Origin: an uncultured Clostridia bacterium
GTDB taxonomy: Bacteria; Bacillota; Clostridia; Oscillospirales; Acutalibacteraceae
Direction of reading: 5' to 3'
Assembly: GCA_946042285.1 (NCBI GenBank)
Contig: CAMGDK010000030.1
Location: 1 to 14,371, forward strand
Length of the DNA: 14,371 bases
Part shown: one piece after another, positions 7,592 to 14,371 of the stretch
How positions within the stretch are numbered: the first letter of the stretch is position 1
How the letters are laid out: every line of letters starts with the position of its first letter
The notes under the pieces: generated by a model
Told to the model about the DNA's origin: nothing
Seen by the model: only the letters and a program-made list of their open reading frames with translations
Databases searched by the model: none
Translations under genes and position numbers: made by a program

Positions 7592-7992
7592 TTATTACTA
7601 ACCTCGTCATAAATAAATTTAACAGGATTTTTCTTATTATAGCTTTCAATCTCAGCTTCAACAAGCTTCCTTTCGTCATCTGTCAAAAGCGGATTATTTT
7701 CCGGATAATCCCATTTTAAAAGAGGGTTTTGTTTAGTGCAATGCATTTCACCGTTTGAAAGAGTCCAATTCAAAAATAATATTTTTCTCTTGTTTTTAAC
7801 AAAATACAATGTACCGCTGCTACCTTTAGAGATGTTTTTGAAATAAGCAAGGCTGTTTGCTTCCTTCATCAAAACTCTTATCTGTTGGTCATAAGGTAAA
7901 TTTCTAAATTGCTTTCTGTTAATAAGAGGAAAAACAATAATACCAAGCACCAACAAAACTAATGCGACAATCACAAACTGTTTAATGCTCAT
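7588..7992 (-). CDS. Single-pass membrane protein of unknown function
   Basis: I do not recognise this 134-residue protein. It has one N-terminal hydrophobic helix (about 5-24, rich in Val, Leu and Ile) and a soluble remainder with mixed charge and an acidic helix-like segment (about 103-120) near the end. There is no lipobox and no obvious cleavage site, so it looks like an anchored protein. Arg and Lys directly after the helix (NRKQFR) make the topology ambiguous: by the positive-inside rule the soluble part could be cytoplasmic. It has a single Cys (in MHCTKQN). It overlaps the GH38 stop by four bases (ATGA) and its own stop overlaps the PIG-L GTG start, so all three should be made together. 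A role tied to the deacetylase is inference from this coupling alone. Confidence 0.8.
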   Translation of the reverse strand: MSIKQFVIVALVLLVLGIIVFPLINRKQFRNLPYDQQIRVLMKEANSLAYFKNISKGSSGTLYFVKNKRKILFLNWTLSNGEMHCTKQNPLLKWDYPENNPLLTDDERKLVEAEIESYNKKNPVKFIYDEVSNK

Positions 7993-10916
7993 CTTTCAAC
8001 TCCGATAGTTATAATCTCAAACGGCTTATATTCTACAACATCGGTTTCACCGATAATTTCTTCAAGCATGTTGAGAAGCTTAACCCTGTGTGAAAGCTTA
8101 ATAGCTCCCCTTCTTCCGTCCTGCTCGCTAAGTCTGATAACAGTCATTTTACCATTCTCCGAACACTTCATTGCCTGAAGGTACAAGGGCTCAAATGTGT
8201 CACCGTCATACTTAACATCAGCCTTAATGAGCGGTAAGTTATACTGAAACGCAATTTTGTTAACACCTGCATTTACGGCATTATCAAAATGAGGATAAAT
8301 CATGTAGCAGAAATCGTGCTTACCCATGTCACTCGTAACATCAGGTCTGATTGTTGCTCGTAGAAGTGATAATGACATTGAGTTTTTATCAAATCCGATG
8401 CCGTATTTACCGTCGTTTATTATCGCGATACCGGCATCTGTTTCTGCAAGGTCTGCCCATTTATGATGACACACCTCAAATCTTGCCTGTTGCCATGAGG
8501 TATTCTTATGTGTATCTCTTTCGATGAAGCCTGCCGATGTGTCGCACAATGCTTTTCTTGTCAAAAGATTACAGTTAAACTCTGCCTTTGCAAGCTTATG
8601 CTTTTCATGCCAATCAACAATGTTTTCTACCTCAATACCTCTGCTTCTTCTAAACAAACGAATTAGCATCGTCCATGTTGATTGTTCGGTATTAAGAACA
8701 GTCTTAAATGTTGCCGACTCGCCATCACATTCAATAAGTGATAATTCATCCTTAACATTTATTTCTATTTGCTTGTCCTTATAATTCGGAAGAATGTCCC
8801 ATGCGTCATAGTTGCCGGGGCAATCGGTATATATCTTAAGCTTGTTAAAATCACCGCTAACCCATTCTCTACCGTCAATTTTATCAACAAGTGACTCTAT
8901 CGATCCGTCGTTATTGAACTTAATTGAATAGTAAGGAGTTTCTACTGAATCACCAATTGTAATCCATTCACCCGTAAAACGAGTTGCTCTTACCGAAGCA
9001 CTTGAAAGTGGCTCAATGTTAGGAATAACCCAATTGCCCTTAACACCGTAACGAGTTGCGCTACCTTTTTTGTTAGGAACAAAGGTTAATGCGTCGCGTT
9101 TAAAATTCAATGTATTAAAGTATTTAGAGCCGCTGCCGATAATTTTATCAACCTTACTTTCGATTTCGGCATAATCAGCCATAGCATCTTCATAAACAGG
9201 ATGAATATGAGATCCCGGAAGAATATCGTGAAATTGGTTTATAAGGAGCTTTTTATATGCATCAGTTATTTCATTGTTATTATCTTCATTTCTTAATACA
9301 GAAAGAATTTCAGCATCTCTAAGCTTATACTCAAGTCTTCTGTTAGCACGCTTCATTTCGGATTTTGTGGTGAAGGTACCGCGATGCATTTCAAGATAAA
9401 GCTCTCCATCCCATGTTTCAAGATTATCATTGCCTGCCAAATTTTTTTCAAGGAATTCAGCTGCGCCAACATGCTCGCATTTCGGCATAATAGAAAGCTT
9501 ATCAAATCTATGCATAAGCTCAATCATTTCCTCTGTACATCCGGAACCGCCGTCACCGTAGCCAAACATATTCATGGTTTGACCGCCGCTGTCTTTATCT
9601 ATATACGCCTCCCAATTCTCTTGAATTTGTGAAGGCTCATTCCATGTAATAAAATGAGTCGGAGGAACACATGCGTAAATATCTGTTCCGTCAATTCCGC
9701 GCCAAATAAAATTGTTATGAGGGAATCTGTTAGTATCATTCCATGTTGACATTTTGTTTGAAACAAAATAATCCACTCCGCTTTTTTTAAGAATTTGCGG
9801 AATTATCCAGCTGTTGCCGAAAACATCAGGCAACCAAGCGTTATTTACTGTTTTGCCAAACATTCTCTTATATGCTTGTTGACCGTAAAGACACTGACGA
9901 ACAAGTGATTCTGCAGTAGGAATATTGCAGTCGGGCTCAACATACATTGCGCCGACAGGCTCAAACTGACCGTTTGCAACCTTTTCCTTAAGCTCTTCAA
10001 AAACATCGGGATAGTATTTTTCCAAAGTTTCGTAAACATAAGGTTGAGTATGAGTGTATTTGAAATCGGGATACTTATCCATCAATCTCAGCTGAATAAG
10101 AACAGTACGCAGATTCTTTTGAACAGCGTGAATTCTTCTCCAATAATATGCAATATCAAGATGAGAATGAGCAATCAAGGCAACATCACCGTTTCCTTTG
10201 TAATTGTCGTTTGCAAAAACTACATCATCAAGGTATTGTTTACATTCATCGATTCCGTCAAGCTCATCACCTTCAAAATCAATGAGATTCATAGCATTAT
10301 TAAGCTCTTTATTAAGGAAATTCCTGTAATCCTCATTAAAAAGATCACTCTTAGCAATATTAAGAAGCACCTCAAAATCCCATACAAGATCCTGCACCTT
10401 GTGATTAACCGTGCAAATATAAGCTCCTTCAAAAATCTGCCTGCATCCTCTAACAGACAAGGATTCGGGATTTCTCTCGTCATCGGGCTTTGAACGATTG
10501 TATCCCATCATATCAAAGTGAAGAGTCTCTCTGTCATTTATGTATGGTGATATTAACATTCTCTCTCTGTTAGGATCAACGCCGCCAACATATTTTCCAT
10601 TGATTTTAACACAAATCTCGGCAGCAGTTTTAAGAGAAAACCAAAGCTCCCTACCCTGAAGCTCTTTAGGAATATCAACATCCGCTTTAATAAATGCAGT
10701 ACCGTCAGGTGTAAAATACATATCACCTTTATTAAGCGGTCTGTATTCGTCACTGTAATATTCAAACTCCATCTCAGATACCTGACGGGCATCTCTTATC
10801 ATGAGATTTTGAATTTCCCACTTATTATCGTAAATATGACGCTTAAGCCATCCAAATCTTAAATCAGTCCATTCCTCAGGACGCATAGAGCGTCTAACAA
10901 CCTTTATATGTGCCAT
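7989..10916 (-). CDS. Glycoside hydrolase family 38 alpha-mannosidase
   Basis: GH38 enzymes are zinc-dependent retaining alpha-mannosidases. This 975-residue protein has an N-terminal beta domain (about 1-235), then the catalytic barrel, which opens with AHSHLDIAYYWRR (zinc ligands His252 and Asp254). The nucleophile is Asp364 in WLPDVFGNSW, and QFHDILPGSH (about 561-570, His563) supplies the further zinc ligand. A helical middle and large beta-sandwich C-terminal domains follow (about 600-975). There is no signal peptide, so it is cytoplasmic and probably trims alpha-mannosides brought into the cell or made there. The first motif has Ala-Tyr-Tyr-Trp where many relatives have Ala-Trp-Leu-Trp, suggesting a distinct subgroup. 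AAGGAG lies eight bases before the ATG. It is 12 bases after the NifU-like gene and overlaps the next gene. Linkage preference cannot be told. Confidence 0.95.
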   Translation of the reverse strand: MAHIKVVRRSMRPEEWTDLRFGWLKRHIYDNKWEIQNLMIRDARQVSEMEFEYYSDEYRPLNKGDMYFTPDGTAFIKADVDIPKELQGRELWFSLKTAAEICVKINGKYVGGVDPNRERMLISPYINDRETLHFDMMGYNRSKPDDERNPESLSVRGCRQIFEGAYICTVNHKVQDLVWDFEVLLNIAKSDLFNEDYRNFLNKELNNAMNLIDFEGDELDGIDECKQYLDDVVFANDNYKGNGDVALIAHSHLDIAYYWRRIHAVQKNLRTVLIQLRLMDKYPDFKYTHTQPYVYETLEKYYPDVFEELKEKVANGQFEPVGAMYVEPDCNIPTAESLVRQCLYGQQAYKRMFGKTVNNAWLPDVFGNSWIIPQILKKSGVDYFVSNKMSTWNDTNRFPHNNFIWRGIDGTDIYACVPPTHFITWNEPSQIQENWEAYIDKDSGGQTMNMFGYGDGGSGCTEEMIELMHRFDKLSIMPKCEHVGAAEFLEKNLAGNDNLETWDGELYLEMHRGTFTTKSEMKRANRRLEYKLRDAEILSVLRNEDNNNEITDAYKKLLINQFHDILPGSHIHPVYEDAMADYAEIESKVDKIIGSGSKYFNTLNFKRDALTFVPNKKGSATRYGVKGNWVIPNIEPLSSASVRATRFTGEWITIGDSVETPYYSIKFNNDGSIESLVDKIDGREWVSGDFNKLKIYTDCPGNYDAWDILPNYKDKQIEINVKDELSLIECDGESATFKTVLNTEQSTWTMLIRLFRRSRGIEVENIVDWHEKHKLAKAEFNCNLLTRKALCDTSAGFIERDTHKNTSWQQARFEVCHHKWADLAETDAGIAIINDGKYGIGFDKNSMSLSLLRATIRPDVTSDMGKHDFCYMIYPHFDNAVNAGVNKIAFQYNLPLIKADVKYDGDTFEPLYLQAMKCSENGKMTVIRLSEQDGRRGAIKLSHRVKLLNMLEEIIGETDVVEYKPFEIITIGVER

Positions 10917-10928
10917 TTCAATTTCTCC

Positions 10929-11171
10929 TTATACATCCTGAAAATAAGGCTTTTTACGAATTGCGTTGACCTTAACAGATAAATTTAAATCATTTTTGAT
11001 TTGCTCTTCAATCCATTTAACACAACGATTAAGGATAAGACATTTTGAACATTCGCCTCTGAATATCAGGGTTAAATTATCACCGTCAACAGATACAAAC
11101 TCAACCCATCCGCCATCGCCTTGAAGCTTTGGCTGCAATACTGAATTTACATATTTTTCAATCTTATTCAT
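10929..11171 (-). CDS. Stand-alone NifU C-terminal-like protein
   Basis: This 80-residue protein matches the C-terminal (Nfu-type) domain of NifU, which carries and delivers iron-sulfur clusters. It begins with a helix and the typical LQPKLQGDGGWVEFVSVDGD (about 12-31), followed by a beta strand and the cluster-binding CxxC as ECSKC (Cys41, Cys44). The usual proline after the second Cys is replaced by Leu, and a third cysteine (Cys50) follows in LNRC. The IscU-like scaffold domain is absent. AGGAG lies six bases before the ATG and partly overlaps the end of the mutase gene. It lies 12 bases from both neighbours, neither of which is an iron-sulfur enzyme, so the placement looks like housekeeping packing. 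The altered motif means cluster binding should be tested, not assumed. Confidence 0.85.
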   Translation of the reverse strand: MNKIEKYVNSVLQPKLQGDGGWVEFVSVDGDNLTLIFRGECSKCLILNRCVKWIEEQIKNDLNLSVKVNAIRKKPYFQDV

Positions 11172-11183
11172 TTCAAACTCCTG

Positions 11184-12812
11184 CTAATCATTGATAATGT
11201 GACAAATCTGCTTTCTAATGCTATCAAGTCTTTTTTTAGCATTGTCCCTGCTCTTATCCCTAATGCTGTAATAGACCTTAATTTTAGGCTCTGTACCGGA
11301 GGGACGCACAGCCATCCACGAACCGTCATTCCATATATACTTCAATACATTTTCCTTTGGTAAATCTCTGACACCGATGCTAAAATCAATCACATCATCA
11401 ATTCCGTCAAATAAGCTCCTTGCGTTATCGCGGAAATAGGTCATAAGTCTTTGTATTTTTTCAGCTCCGTCCTTGCCCTTTAATACAAACGAGTCAAGAT
11501 AATCGAGATAGTATCCGTATTTTTCGTATATTTCATTAAGAGCTTCAACAAGAGTTTTCCCTTGATTTTTGTACCATGAAGCCATTTGACATATAAGCAT
11601 TGATGATACAACTGCGTCTTTATCTCTTGCGTGAGTACCTACAAGATAGCCGTAGGACTCCTCATAGCCGATAACAAACTCCTGCGCCTTAGACTCTTCG
11701 TACTTGTTGATTTTGTCACCTATATATTTAAAGCCGGTAAGAGTTTCTTCAATTTTAAGTCCAAAATCTCTGCCGATGTCTGCACCGAGTTCTGACGTAA
11801 CGATAGTTTTAACAAGAGTTGATTTGTCGTTAAGCTGAGCCTTTTTCATTGTAAGAACAAAATTAACAAGAAGTGCTCCTGTTTGATTACCTGTCAGCAG
11901 GACATAATCATTACCGCTTTTAACGGCAACTCCAACCCTGTCACAGTCCGGATCTGTGCCTATAACAAGATCAGCGTTAATTTCAGCTGCCTTTTGTATG
12001 GAAATTGTAAGAGCATCCTTTTCTTCGGGATTAGGTGAACGAACTGTTGAGAAATTACCGTCGGGAAGCTCCTGTTCCTTAACAACGGTAACATCAAGTC
12101 CCTCAAGAACTTTTCTTACAGGTATATTTCCTGTACCATGAAGAGGTGTATATACAATTTTTAAATCACTTTTTTCTTCGTATAACGACTGCTTTTTAAC
12201 TTCGTTAATAAATGCCGAAAGCTCATTATCACCGATATAGTTAATGAACTCATTTTTTGCATTAAAATCAATTACGGAGTAATCTGTAATTTCATTTATA
12301 AATCCAATTGCGTTTTTTGCATCATCGGTACAGAACTGACAACCCTTTTCATCATAAACCTTGTAGCCATTATATTCTTTCGGATTGTGAGATGCAGTAA
12401 TCATTACACCTGCCGTACAACCGAGATACTTAGTTGTAAATGACAAAACAGGAACAGGTACAACACGGTCGTAGATAAACACCTTTATATCCTGAGAAGA
12501 GAATATGTCAGCGGCGATTTGTGCAAATTTGCTTGAGTTATTTCTTGTGTCATAAGCAATAGAAACAGAAATATCACCGCTGTTTTTACTCTTCAAATAT
12601 CTCGCTAAGCCGAGAGTTGCCTTACCGACAGTGTATTTATTCATTCTGTTTGAACCTGCGCCCATAATTCCTCTGAGTCCGCCTGTACCGAAAGCTAAAT
12701 CCTTATAGAATCTATCTTCAATCTCTTTTTCGTCGGCAATTGAAGCAAGCTCTGTTTTAGTTTCTTCATCAGAAAATGTTAACCATTGCTGATACTTCTG
12801 ATAATAATTCAT
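11184..12812 (-). CDS. Phosphoglucomutase/phosphomannomutase (alpha-D-phosphohexomutase)
   Basis: This 542-residue enzyme moves phosphate between C1 and C6 of glucose or mannose, linking glycolysis to nucleotide-sugar and glycan synthesis, or returning sugars released by glycosidases. All four domain signatures are present: FGTGGLRGIMGAG (41-53), catalytic TASHNP (Ser141), metal loop GTDPDCDRVG (Asp287, Asp289, Asp291), sugar-binding GYEESYGYL (382-390) and phosphate-binding RPSGTEPKIK (503-512). The GYEESYGY form and length match PgcA-type phosphoglucomutases of Firmicutes. GGAGAG lies seven bases before the ATG. It follows the rRNA methyltransferase by 19 bases and precedes the NifU-like gene by 12. 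Choice of glucose or mannose as the main substrate cannot be settled by sequence; the GH38 gene two places on makes a mannose link tempting but unproven. Confidence 0.96.
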   Translation of the reverse strand: MNYYQKYQQWLTFSDEETKTELASIADEKEIEDRFYKDLAFGTGGLRGIMGAGSNRMNKYTVGKATLGLARYLKSKNSGDISVSIAYDTRNNSSKFAQIAADIFSSQDIKVFIYDRVVPVPVLSFTTKYLGCTAGVMITASHNPKEYNGYKVYDEKGCQFCTDDAKNAIGFINEITDYSVIDFNAKNEFINYIGDNELSAFINEVKKQSLYEEKSDLKIVYTPLHGTGNIPVRKVLEGLDVTVVKEQELPDGNFSTVRSPNPEEKDALTISIQKAAEINADLVIGTDPDCDRVGVAVKSGNDYVLLTGNQTGALLVNFVLTMKKAQLNDKSTLVKTIVTSELGADIGRDFGLKIEETLTGFKYIGDKINKYEESKAQEFVIGYEESYGYLVGTHARDKDAVVSSMLICQMASWYKNQGKTLVEALNEIYEKYGYYLDYLDSFVLKGKDGAEKIQRLMTYFRDNARSLFDGIDDVIDFSIGVRDLPKENVLKYIWNDGSWMAVRPSGTEPKIKVYYSIRDKSRDNAKKRLDSIRKQICHIIND

Positions 12813-12831
12813 GGCAATCTCTCCATTATCA

Positions 12832-13947
12832 TTATTTAAAATACATGTAGTATTGGCACTTAATCATTCCGTTGTAGAGCTTTCTTCTTTTATCGGCTTT
12901 TCTGCCAAAGCATTTTTCAAACTCCTCGTCAGGTGATATAATGCCGTATGACCATCCTTTTTTTGCAACAAATTTTTCGCCCATAATCTTATATAGCCTT
13001 TCAGCCTCTTTAAGATCAAGCATACGCTCACCATAGGGCGGATTAGTTATTAGTGTACCTTTCTCTGTCGTAGGACAAAAATACTTAATATCCTTTTGTT
13101 CAAGCCTCAAATGCTTATCAACGCCGATTCTTTTAGCATTGTTCATTGTTAATTCCAATGCATGAAAATCAATATCACTGCCAAAAGCAACAAAATCCGT
13201 ATCGGTTTTTATCATATCGTGGCAACGCTCCCTTTCCTGCTTCCATGCAGACTCCGGAACAAATCCCCATCGATCGCACTCAAAATTTCTGTTAATACCC
13301 GGTGCAATATTGTGAGCAAGCATAGCTCCCTCAATCAACAAAGTGCCGCTGCCACAAAACGGATCGTACATAGTGTGATAATGTCTCAGCCTTGAAAGAC
13401 AGCACATTGCCGCTGCAATCGTTTCTCTAATCGGGGCATCATTAGATTCCGGTCTGTACCCTCTTTTGTGAAGAGCTCGTCCGGATGAATCAAGCATCAA
13501 AACAACTTCATTTTTCATAATTGAAAAAGAAATTTGATGTACAGGTCCACTCTCCTCAAACCAAGAAATACCGTAATCCTCTTTAAGCGACTCAACAACA
13601 GCCTTCTTAATAATTTTCTGGCAATCCGGCACCGAATGAAGCGCAGAGCTAATACTGTAACCCTTAACAGGAAACGTGTCCGTGCTACCGATAAAATCCG
13701 ACCACGGCAACGCCTTTGTCGCTTGGAATAATTCTTCAAAGCTTTCGGCGTGAAATCTTCCTATAACAAGCATTATTCTTTCGGCATAACGGCAATTTAT
13801 ATTAGCTCTGGCGAGCATAGCCTCGTCACCTTCAAAATAAACCCTGCCGTTTTCAGCGAAGACATTTGATGCCTCCATATTTTTTAATTCATCGGCAACC
13901 AAGCCTTCAAGACCGAGAAGGCACGGAGCTGTCATAAGTAATTGCAT
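12832..13947 (-). CDS. THUMP-domain RNA (guanine-N2-) methyltransferase, RlmL/YpsC-like
   Basis: This 371-residue protein methylates a guanine of 23S rRNA by family inference. An N-terminal ferredoxin-like and THUMP RNA-binding portion (about 1-160, with PCLLGLEGLVADEL near the start) precedes a Rossmann S-adenosylmethionine domain. Motif I is DPFCGSGTLLIEGA (195-208), the acidic loop is GSDID (256-260), and catalytic motif IV is NPPYGERM (302-309). The segment GRALHKRGYRPES (156-168) is typical of the YpsC/RlmL-N group. It has a single methyltransferase domain, unlike the two-domain E. coli RlmL. GGGAG lies about six bases before the chosen ATG; Met5 is a weaker alternative. It is the first gene of the long run, just after the terminator of the division gene, so its promoter must overlap that terminator or depend on read-through. 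Confidence 0.94.
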   Translation of the reverse strand: MQLLMTAPCLLGLEGLVADELKNMEASNVFAENGRVYFEGDEAMLARANINCRYAERIMLVIGRFHAESFEELFQATKALPWSDFIGSTDTFPVKGYSISSALHSVPDCQKIIKKAVVESLKEDYGISWFEESGPVHQISFSIMKNEVVLMLDSSGRALHKRGYRPESNDAPIRETIAAAMCCLSRLRHYHTMYDPFCGSGTLLIEGAMLAHNIAPGINRNFECDRWGFVPESAWKQERERCHDMIKTDTDFVAFGSDIDFHALELTMNNAKRIGVDKHLRLEQKDIKYFCPTTEKGTLITNPPYGERMLDLKEAERLYKIMGEKFVAKKGWSYGIISPDEEFEKCFGRKADKRRKLYNGMIKCQYYMYFK

Positions 13948-13968
13948 ATTAACTCCCTTTAAAAATTC

Positions 13969-13993
13969 AAAAAAGACCGAGATGACTCGGTCT
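13969..13993 (-). terminator. Intrinsic terminator after the divIC-like gene
   Basis: On the minus strand a perfect 8-bp GC-rich stem (AGACCGAG with CTCGGTCT) and four-base loop TCAT is followed at once by a run of T (six including the last stem base). It starts about 14 bases after the stop codon of the divIC-like gene and ends about 20 bases before the methyltransferase start. This is a textbook rho-independent terminator separating the two transcripts. Confidence 0.92.
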
Positions 13994-14006
13994 GATTTAT
14001 ATATAT

Positions 14007-14312
14007 TTAACTTGAGGAAATATCGTAAAATACAACCTCGTCTGATTTTACATAGCCCTTTTCACGAGCCTTTTGCTCAATGTACTCATCCTTATTCTCG
14101 TTTTCAAGAGCCGCCTGAAGCTCTTTGTTGGTTTTTTCCTGCTGTTCGTACTGCATGCTAACCTCAGCCTTTTCATTTTTAAGACGGTTAATTTCGGTGC
14201 TTTGATTGACAACGCTTACTCCGAAAAAAATAAACAATCCGGCAAGAAGTATAACCGACAATATGCTGACAAGCTTTTTTTTGCTAATCTTTAAATTGCT
14301 GATCTTTTCCAT
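14007..14312 (-). CDS. Septum formation initiator, DivIC/FtsL-like
   Basis: This small bitopic membrane protein belongs to the DivIC/FtsB/FtsL group, which bridges early and late divisome proteins at the septum. It has a short basic cytoplasmic tail (1-13), one membrane helix (about 14-35), a coiled coil (about 38-73, rich in Glu, Gln, Asn and Lys), and the family C-terminal segment YIEQKAREKGYVKSDEVVFYD (about 77-97 in spirit: AREKxGYVKxxEVVF). I start it at the ATG at 14312 (101 residues): AGAGG sits about nine bases before it. The in-frame ATG at 14321 overlaps that ribosome site and would add only three residues. DivIC is more likely than FtsL because of the AREKGYVK...EVVF ending. The gene stands apart from the next transcript, with its own terminator. 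Confidence 0.88.
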   Translation of the reverse strand: MEKISNLKISKKKLVSILSVILLAGLFIFFGVSVVNQSTEINRLKNEKAEVSMQYEQQEKTNKELQAALENENKDEYIEQKAREKGYVKSDEVVFYDISSS

Positions 14313-14361
14313 TTTCAACATCCTCTATAAGATAAGTGGGCATAAGCCTTGCTTTTAATAT

Positions 14362-14367
14362 ATTATA
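14362..14367 (-). promoter_or_regulatory. Possible -10 element upstream of the divIC-like gene
   Basis: A perfect TATAAT reads on the minus strand about 50 bases upstream of the chosen start codon. Any -35 element would fall beyond the window edge, so the promoter cannot be completed. The surrounding sequence is AT-rich, which raises the chance of a coincidental match. Confidence 0.35.
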
Positions 14368-14371
14368 ATAT

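Noticed and set aside
10044..10493. 149-codon open frame on the plus strand
   Set aside because: It lies wholly inside the GH38 gene on the opposite strand, has no convincing ribosome site, and its composition is that of an antisense shadow.
10929..11171. Possible partial remnant of a full-length NifU or nitrogen-fixation locus
   Set aside because: The gene has its own good ribosome site, start and stop, and the length of a normal single-domain Nfu protein; no nif gene is nearby.
13994..14010. TATATATAAAT on the minus strand just after the divIC-like stop codon, as a promoter for the methyltransferase operon
   Set aside because: The best -35 (TTTACG, 18 bases away) is poor, and a transcript from it would run straight into the terminator at 13969-13993. 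Not strong enough to list.
14313..14371. Small inverted repeat (GGC-TTAT-GCC) in the leader of the divIC-like gene, considered as a riboswitch or tRNA end
   Set aside because: Only three GC pairs are convincing and the stretch is cut by the window edge; no tRNA or riboswitch core can be seen.

Overview
The window looks like a low-GC, endospore-forming Clostridia chromosome, most like the gut Oscillospiraceae/Ruminococcus-type lineages. The evidence is AT-rich coding sequence, Shine-Dalgarno sites of the AGGAG/GGAG type, a SpoIIGA-sigma-E sporulation pair, a DivIC-like division protein, and gut-type glycosidases. The lineage is inferred from gene content only. All thirteen genes I accept are on the minus strand, so transcription runs from high to low coordinates. 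There is almost no non-coding DNA: no gap exceeds about 75 bases, and I see no tRNA, rRNA, CRISPR array, insertion sequence or phage gene.

In transcription order: a DivIC/FtsL-like membrane division protein (14007-14312) ends at a clean intrinsic terminator (13969-13993). A tightly packed nine-gene run follows: a THUMP-domain rRNA methyltransferase, a phosphoglucomutase/phosphomannomutase, a stand-alone NifU C-terminal-like protein, a GH38 alpha-mannosidase, an unknown single-pass membrane protein, a secreted PIG-L deacetylase, a SipW-like signal peptidase, an ABC exporter half-transporter, a GH2 glycosidase and a cyclophilin (ten genes counting the methyltransferase). Spacings are 8-19 bases or overlaps, several of them 4-base ATGA or GTGA overlaps, so the block is probably one transcript. 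It mixes housekeeping functions with cytoplasmic glycan breakdown (GH38, GH2, hexose-phosphate mutase) and envelope functions (PIG-L, signal peptidase, exporter, anchored protein).

The run is separated by 56 bases from the sporulation pair spoIIGA-sigE, which encodes the membrane protease and its substrate pro-sigma-E, the first mother-cell sigma factor. That 56-base gap is the most interesting spot in the window. A 17-bp hairpin ends two bases before the spoIIGA start codon and contains its Shine-Dalgarno sequence. A perfect TATAAT lies at the hairpin apex, and a near-consensus Spo0A box sits about 19 bases upstream of it. If this is read correctly, read-through RNA from the cyclophilin gene would have its spoIIGA ribosome site locked or be terminated. 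RNA started at the internal promoter would lack the blocking arm and be translated freely. A second hairpin (34-68) lies just after sigE, and no sigG follows within the 71 bases visible.
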